Shown: piece after piece, positions 4,464 through 7,094 of the stretch | Position numbering within the stretch: position 1 is the first letter of the stretch | Layout: each line of letters starts with the position of its first letter | Source: Methanomicrobiales archaeon | GTDB lineage: Archaea; Halobacteriota; Methanomicrobia; Methanomicrobiales; Methanoculleaceae | Assembly: GCA_012510335.1 (NCBI GenBank) | Contig: JAAZIF010000139.1 | Location: forward strand, 1-7,094 | DNA length: 7,094 nt | Direction of reading: 5' to 3' | Notes under the pieces: model-generated | Seen by the model: only the letters and a program-made list of their open reading frames with translations | Told to the model about the DNA's origin: nothing | Databases searched by the model: none | Made by a program: the position numbers and the translations under genes

Positions 4464-6356
4464 ATGGTGATTGAGAATAAACTTCAGGAACTAAAAGAGC
4501 AGATCAACAAGATTGTTCCCCGCGGGATCAAGATCTCGGATGTCGAGTTCGAAGGGCCTGAGCTGGTCATCTACACCGATGACCCGAAACAGTTTGCCGA
4601 TCAGGCAGACCTTATAAAAATACTGGCGCGTGACCTGCGCAAGCGTATAGTCGTGCGCCCGAATATCCTTGAAGATCCGGAGCGGGCAGCCCGGGAGATC
4701 AGGAACGTGGTGCCGGAGGGCGCAGGGATCTCCGACCTCTTCTTCGACCCGGAGACGGGTGAGGTTCTGATCGAGGCGGAGAAACCCGGTGTTGTCATCG
4801 GCAAGAACGGCGTAACGCTCCGGGAGATCACAAAACAGATAGGATGGACGCCTAAGGTGGTCCGGACACCGCCCATCGAGAGCTCGACGGTGAAGCAGAT
4901 CCGGACGTTCCTGCGGTCGGTGAAGGATGAGCGAAAGGCATTCCTGCGAAAGATTGGCCACCGGATCCACAGGGAGGTCACGAGCAAAGACCAGTGGCTG
5001 CGCGTCACGACGCTCGGGTGCTGCCGGGAGGTCGGGCGGGCGGCGTTCCTTATATCGACGCCAGAGAGCAAGATTCTGTTAGACTGCGGTGAGAAGCCGG
5101 GCAACATATCGAACGGGACGCCCTACCTCTACGTGCCCGAGATATACCCGCTCGACTCCCTGGATGCGGTGGTGCTCACCCACGCACACCTCGACCACTG
5201 CGCCCTCGTCCCCCTCCTATTCAAGTATGGCTATGAGGGGCCGGTCTACTCGACCCCGCCGACGAGGGATCTCTCGGCGATGCTCCAGCTCGACTACCTG
5301 GATGTCGTGAGGAAGGAGACCGATAAGATCCCCTACACCTCAAACGAGGTGAAGACATACATCAAGCACTCAATAACCCTCAGCTACGGCAGCGTGACCG
5401 ATATCGCTCCCGACATCAAACTCACGTTCCACAATGCGGGGCATATCCTCGGGTCGGCGATCGCGCATTTCCACGTCGGGGAGGGGCTCTATAACATAGC
5501 CTTCACCGGCGACTTCAACTACCAGAAGACCCGGCTCTTCTCCCCGGCGGTATCGTCGTTCCCGCGCCTTGAGGCGCTATTCATGGAGAGCACATACGGC
5601 GGCGCAAACGATATCCAGCCGCAGAGGAGGGATGCGGAGGAGAAACTCTACGAGACGGTCTCGACGACTGTCACGCGCGGCGGGAAGGTGATCATCCCGG
5701 CGTTCGCCGTGGGGCGGTCACAGGAGGTCATGCTGGCCCTTGAGGAGGGTATCCGGAAGAAGAAGATACCGGATGTGAAGATCTACCTCGACGGCATGAT
5801 CCGGGAGGCGACGGCGATCCACACGACCTACCCGGAGTACCTCAACAACGAACTCCGAAACCAGATATTCCGGGAGGGGATGAACCCCTTCCTCGCCGAA
5901 GCCTTTGTCCAGGTAGACTCCCCTGAGCTCCGCGAGAAGGTCATATCGGGCGAGCCCTGCGTCATCATAACCACGAGCGGCATGCTAAACGGCGGGCCGG
6001 TGATGGAGTACCTCAAGGCCCTCGGCCCGGATGAGCGAAACGCCCTTGTCTTCGTCGGCTACCAGGCGGATGGGACGCTCGGGCGGCGCATTCAGAAAGG
6101 GTGGCGCGAGATCCCGCTCGGGTGGCGCGAGACTATCGTGATCAACCTCGAGATAGCGACCATAGACGGGTTCTCCGGCCACTCCGACCGGAAGCAGCTT
6201 ATGAACTACGTCGGACACCTTCAACCGCGCCCGGAGAAGATATTCACCATCCACGGTGATGAGAACAAGACCATCGATCTTGCAAGCTCCATCTACAAAC
6301 GCTACCGCATCGAGACGCACTCCCCTATGAACCTCGAGACATACCGCATGATCTAG
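4464..6356 (+). CDS. Archaeal CPSF1 / FttA transcription-termination ribonuclease (KH-MBL-beta-CASP)
   Basis: This 630-residue protein belongs to the aCPSF1 (FttA) family, the general transcription termination factor shown in Methanococcus and Thermococcus to cleave nascent RNA at U-rich sites. It is a relative of the eukaryotic CPSF73 nuclease. Two N-terminal KH-type RNA-binding domains occupy about 1-70 and 70-145, the second with VIGKNG (111-116). The metallo-beta-lactamase core (about 180-385 and 575-630) carries HAHLDH (His240, His242, Asp244, His245), GHILGS (His327), FTGD (Asp350) and MESTYG (Glu375). The beta-CASP insert (about 386-570) leads into GFSGHSD (His573) and FTIHGDE (His597). 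All catalytic zinc ligands are present and the length is typical. AGGA at 4452-4455 is the likely ribosome binding site. The gene sits between psmB and an MFS gene. GWRE occurs twice, at 546-549 and 553-556, from a 21-base repeat. Confidence 0.96.
   Translation: MVIENKLQELKEQINKIVPRGIKISDVEFEGPELVIYTDDPKQFADQADLIKILARDLRKRIVVRPNILEDPERAAREIRNVVPEGAGISDLFFDPETGEVLIEAEKPGVVIGKNGVTLREITKQIGWTPKVVRTPPIESSTVKQIRTFLRSVKDERKAFLRKIGHRIHREVTSKDQWLRVTTLGCCREVGRAAFLISTPESKILLDCGEKPGNISNGTPYLYVPEIYPLDSLDAVVLTHAHLDHCALVPLLFKYGYEGPVYSTPPTRDLSAMLQLDYLDVVRKETDKIPYTSNEVKTYIKHSITLSYGSVTDIAPDIKLTFHNAGHILGSAIAHFHVGEGLYNIAFTGDFNYQKTRLFSPAVSSFPRLEALFMESTYGGANDIQPQRRDAEEKLYETVSTTVTRGGKVIIPAFAVGRSQEVMLALEEGIRKKKIPDVKIYLDGMIREATAIHTTYPEYLNNELRNQIFREGMNPFLAEAFVQVDSPELREKVISGEPCVIITTSGMLNGGPVMEYLKALGPDERNALVFVGYQADGTLGRRIQKGWREIPLGWRETIVINLEIATIDGFSGHSDRKQLMNYVGHLQPRPEKIFTIHGDENKTIDLASSIYKRYRIETHSPMNLETYRMI
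6099..6132 (+). repeat. Short direct repeat inside the aCPSF1 gene
   Basis: GGGTGGCGCGAGA occurs at 6099-6111 and again at 6120-6132, an exact 13-base match with a 21-base (seven-codon) period. It encodes two copies of GWRE separated by IPL. The pattern fits a small in-frame tandem duplication, or convergence between neighbouring beta strands of the beta-CASP domain. Confidence 0.6.
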
Positions 6357-6358
6357 GT

Positions 6359-7094
6359 ATGCCGCGGAACCTGCCCATCCTCCTCGGGGTATTCGTGGTG
6401 ATGGCGCTCTCTAACGCCGTCGTCCCGGTGCTCCCCGATTTCGCCGGAGGAGCGGCGATGCAGGGGACGGTCTACGCCGCATACTTTTTTGGCGTATTCG
6501 TCACGGTGCTCCCGGCAGGGATGGCGAGCGATCGTATCGGCCGCGTGCCGCTCATCCATGCCGGGCTTCTCCTGACCCTCTCAAGCGGTATCCTCATCCT
6601 GCTCTTCCCCTCCGGCATACCGCTCCTCACGTTCCGTGTGGTCGAGGGTCTCGGGGCAGGGCTCTTTATGTCGGCAGCGCTTGCATGGGCAAACTCGCAC
6701 CCCTCGGCCGGCGAGACCAGCGGGTATGTCATGGCGGCCCAGAACCTCGGTCTTGTCGCCGGGCTCCTCGCCGCCGGGTGGCTTGATACGGTCTTTCAGA
6801 GCCACCTCGCCGGTATCACCATCTTCACGGCACTCACGGTTCCCGCACTTGCGGCGAGCGTCACAATCAGGGAGAGTGAGTATGGAGGTTTTGTGAGAGC
6901 AAACCTCCCGGCGATCACGAGGAACTACTTCTGGCTCTTTGTCGCGGCGGCCATCCTCGTGGGCATGACCGGGGCGGTAGCGGCAATCTACCCGGAGTTC
7001 ACGGGGAACGACCCCTCAATGCTTGCAATCCAGCTTGCGACGATCAACATAGCGACCGTCGTCGCCGTGCTCATAGCACCCCGTATCCCGCTCA
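6359..7094 (+). CDS. MFS transporter, 5' part, cut by the right edge
   Basis: The frame from the ATG at 6359 is open to the end of the window and gives 245 residues of a major facilitator superfamily membrane protein, about six to eight helices of the expected 12. Hydrophobic segments lie near 6-28, 35-57, 65-84, 90-112, 122-140, 150-168, 189-210 and 220-240. The loop after helix 2 contains the MFS motif A, AGMASDRIGRVP (53-64, with Asp58, Arg59, Gly61, Arg62), which controls the conformational switch in this superfamily. Polar RESEYGG (171-177) starts the cytosolic loop between the two halves. The substrate cannot be read from the sequence; drug or metabolite efflux is common for this type. 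The start is two bases after the aCPSF1 stop, so translation is probably coupled. There is no independent promoter. Confidence 0.88.
   Translation, partial: MPRNLPILLGVFVVMALSNAVVPVLPDFAGGAAMQGTVYAAYFFGVFVTVLPAGMASDRIGRVPLIHAGLLLTLSSGILILLFPSGIPLLTFRVVEGLGAGLFMSAALAWANSHPSAGETSGYVMAAQNLGLVAGLLAAGWLDTVFQSHLAGITIFTALTVPALAASVTIRESEYGGFVRANLPAITRNYFWLFVAAAILVGMTGAVAAIYPEFTGNDPSMLAIQLATINIATVVAVLIAPRIPL

Noticed and set aside
4491..5107. Two overlapping minus-strand open frames inside the aCPSF1 gene
   Set aside because: Antisense to the conserved KH and MBL domains; no motif, promoter or ribosome binding site supports them.
6353..6896. Minus- and plus-strand open frames over 6353-6896
   Set aside because: They are shadows of the MFS gene, whose own frame (6359 onward) has helices and motif A but no stop inside the window.
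1..7094. CRISPR array, insertion sequence, tRNA, rRNA or defence system
   Set aside because: No regularly spaced repeats, transposase motifs, terminal inverted repeats or tRNA-like cloverleaf were seen; all large frames are housekeeping or common accessory genes.

Overview
The window looks like chromosomal DNA from a methanogenic euryarchaeon, most likely of the order Methanomicrobiales (Methanoculleus-like). This placement is my inference. It rests on an F420 biosynthesis enzyme (CofE), an archaeal Sec61-beta, an archaeal 20S proteasome beta subunit, an archaeal KH/beta-CASP termination nuclease (aCPSF1), TATA-type promoters, and GC-rich codon third positions with AT-rich intergenic gaps. 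There is no sign of a mobile element, CRISPR array, tRNA or rRNA. Nearly all of the DNA is coding and no gene-free stretch exceeds 150 bases.

Region 1 (1-1270). A plus-strand reading frame enters from the left edge and runs without a stop into cofE. CofE itself should begin at 329, so the first ~280 bases are probably the 3' end of another gene whose stop is lost or out of frame. cofE meets a tiny minus-strand gene for Sec61-beta tail to tail, and the two stop codons overlap by 4 bases. Each gene's Lys-Lys codons (AAAAAA) form a T6 tract on the other strand.

Region 2 (1271-3651). An amidohydrolase of the ATZ/TRZ-cytosine deaminase superfamily is divergent from Sec61-beta across a 40-base gap. 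It is followed by a UspA-type nucleotide-binding protein and a four-CBS-domain protein. The last two are 11 bases apart and look like a two-gene unit for sensing or buffering energy or stress state through adenine nucleotides.

Region 3 (3652-7094). A 147-base AT-rich gap with an inverted repeat, a 10-base palindrome and TATA-like sequence precedes psmB, the proteasome beta subunit. psmB is followed 20 bases later by aCPSF1 (FttA), the archaeal transcription-termination ribonuclease, and 2 bases after that by an MFS transporter cut by the right edge. The cluster therefore joins protein degradation, RNA 3'-end formation and a membrane transporter.

I found no convincing new multi-gene system. 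The points most worth a second look are the unresolved ORF fusion upstream of cofE, the interlocked cofE/Sec61-beta ends, the structured psmB leader, the T6 tract just ahead of the termination-factor gene, and a 21-base internal duplication in aCPSF1.
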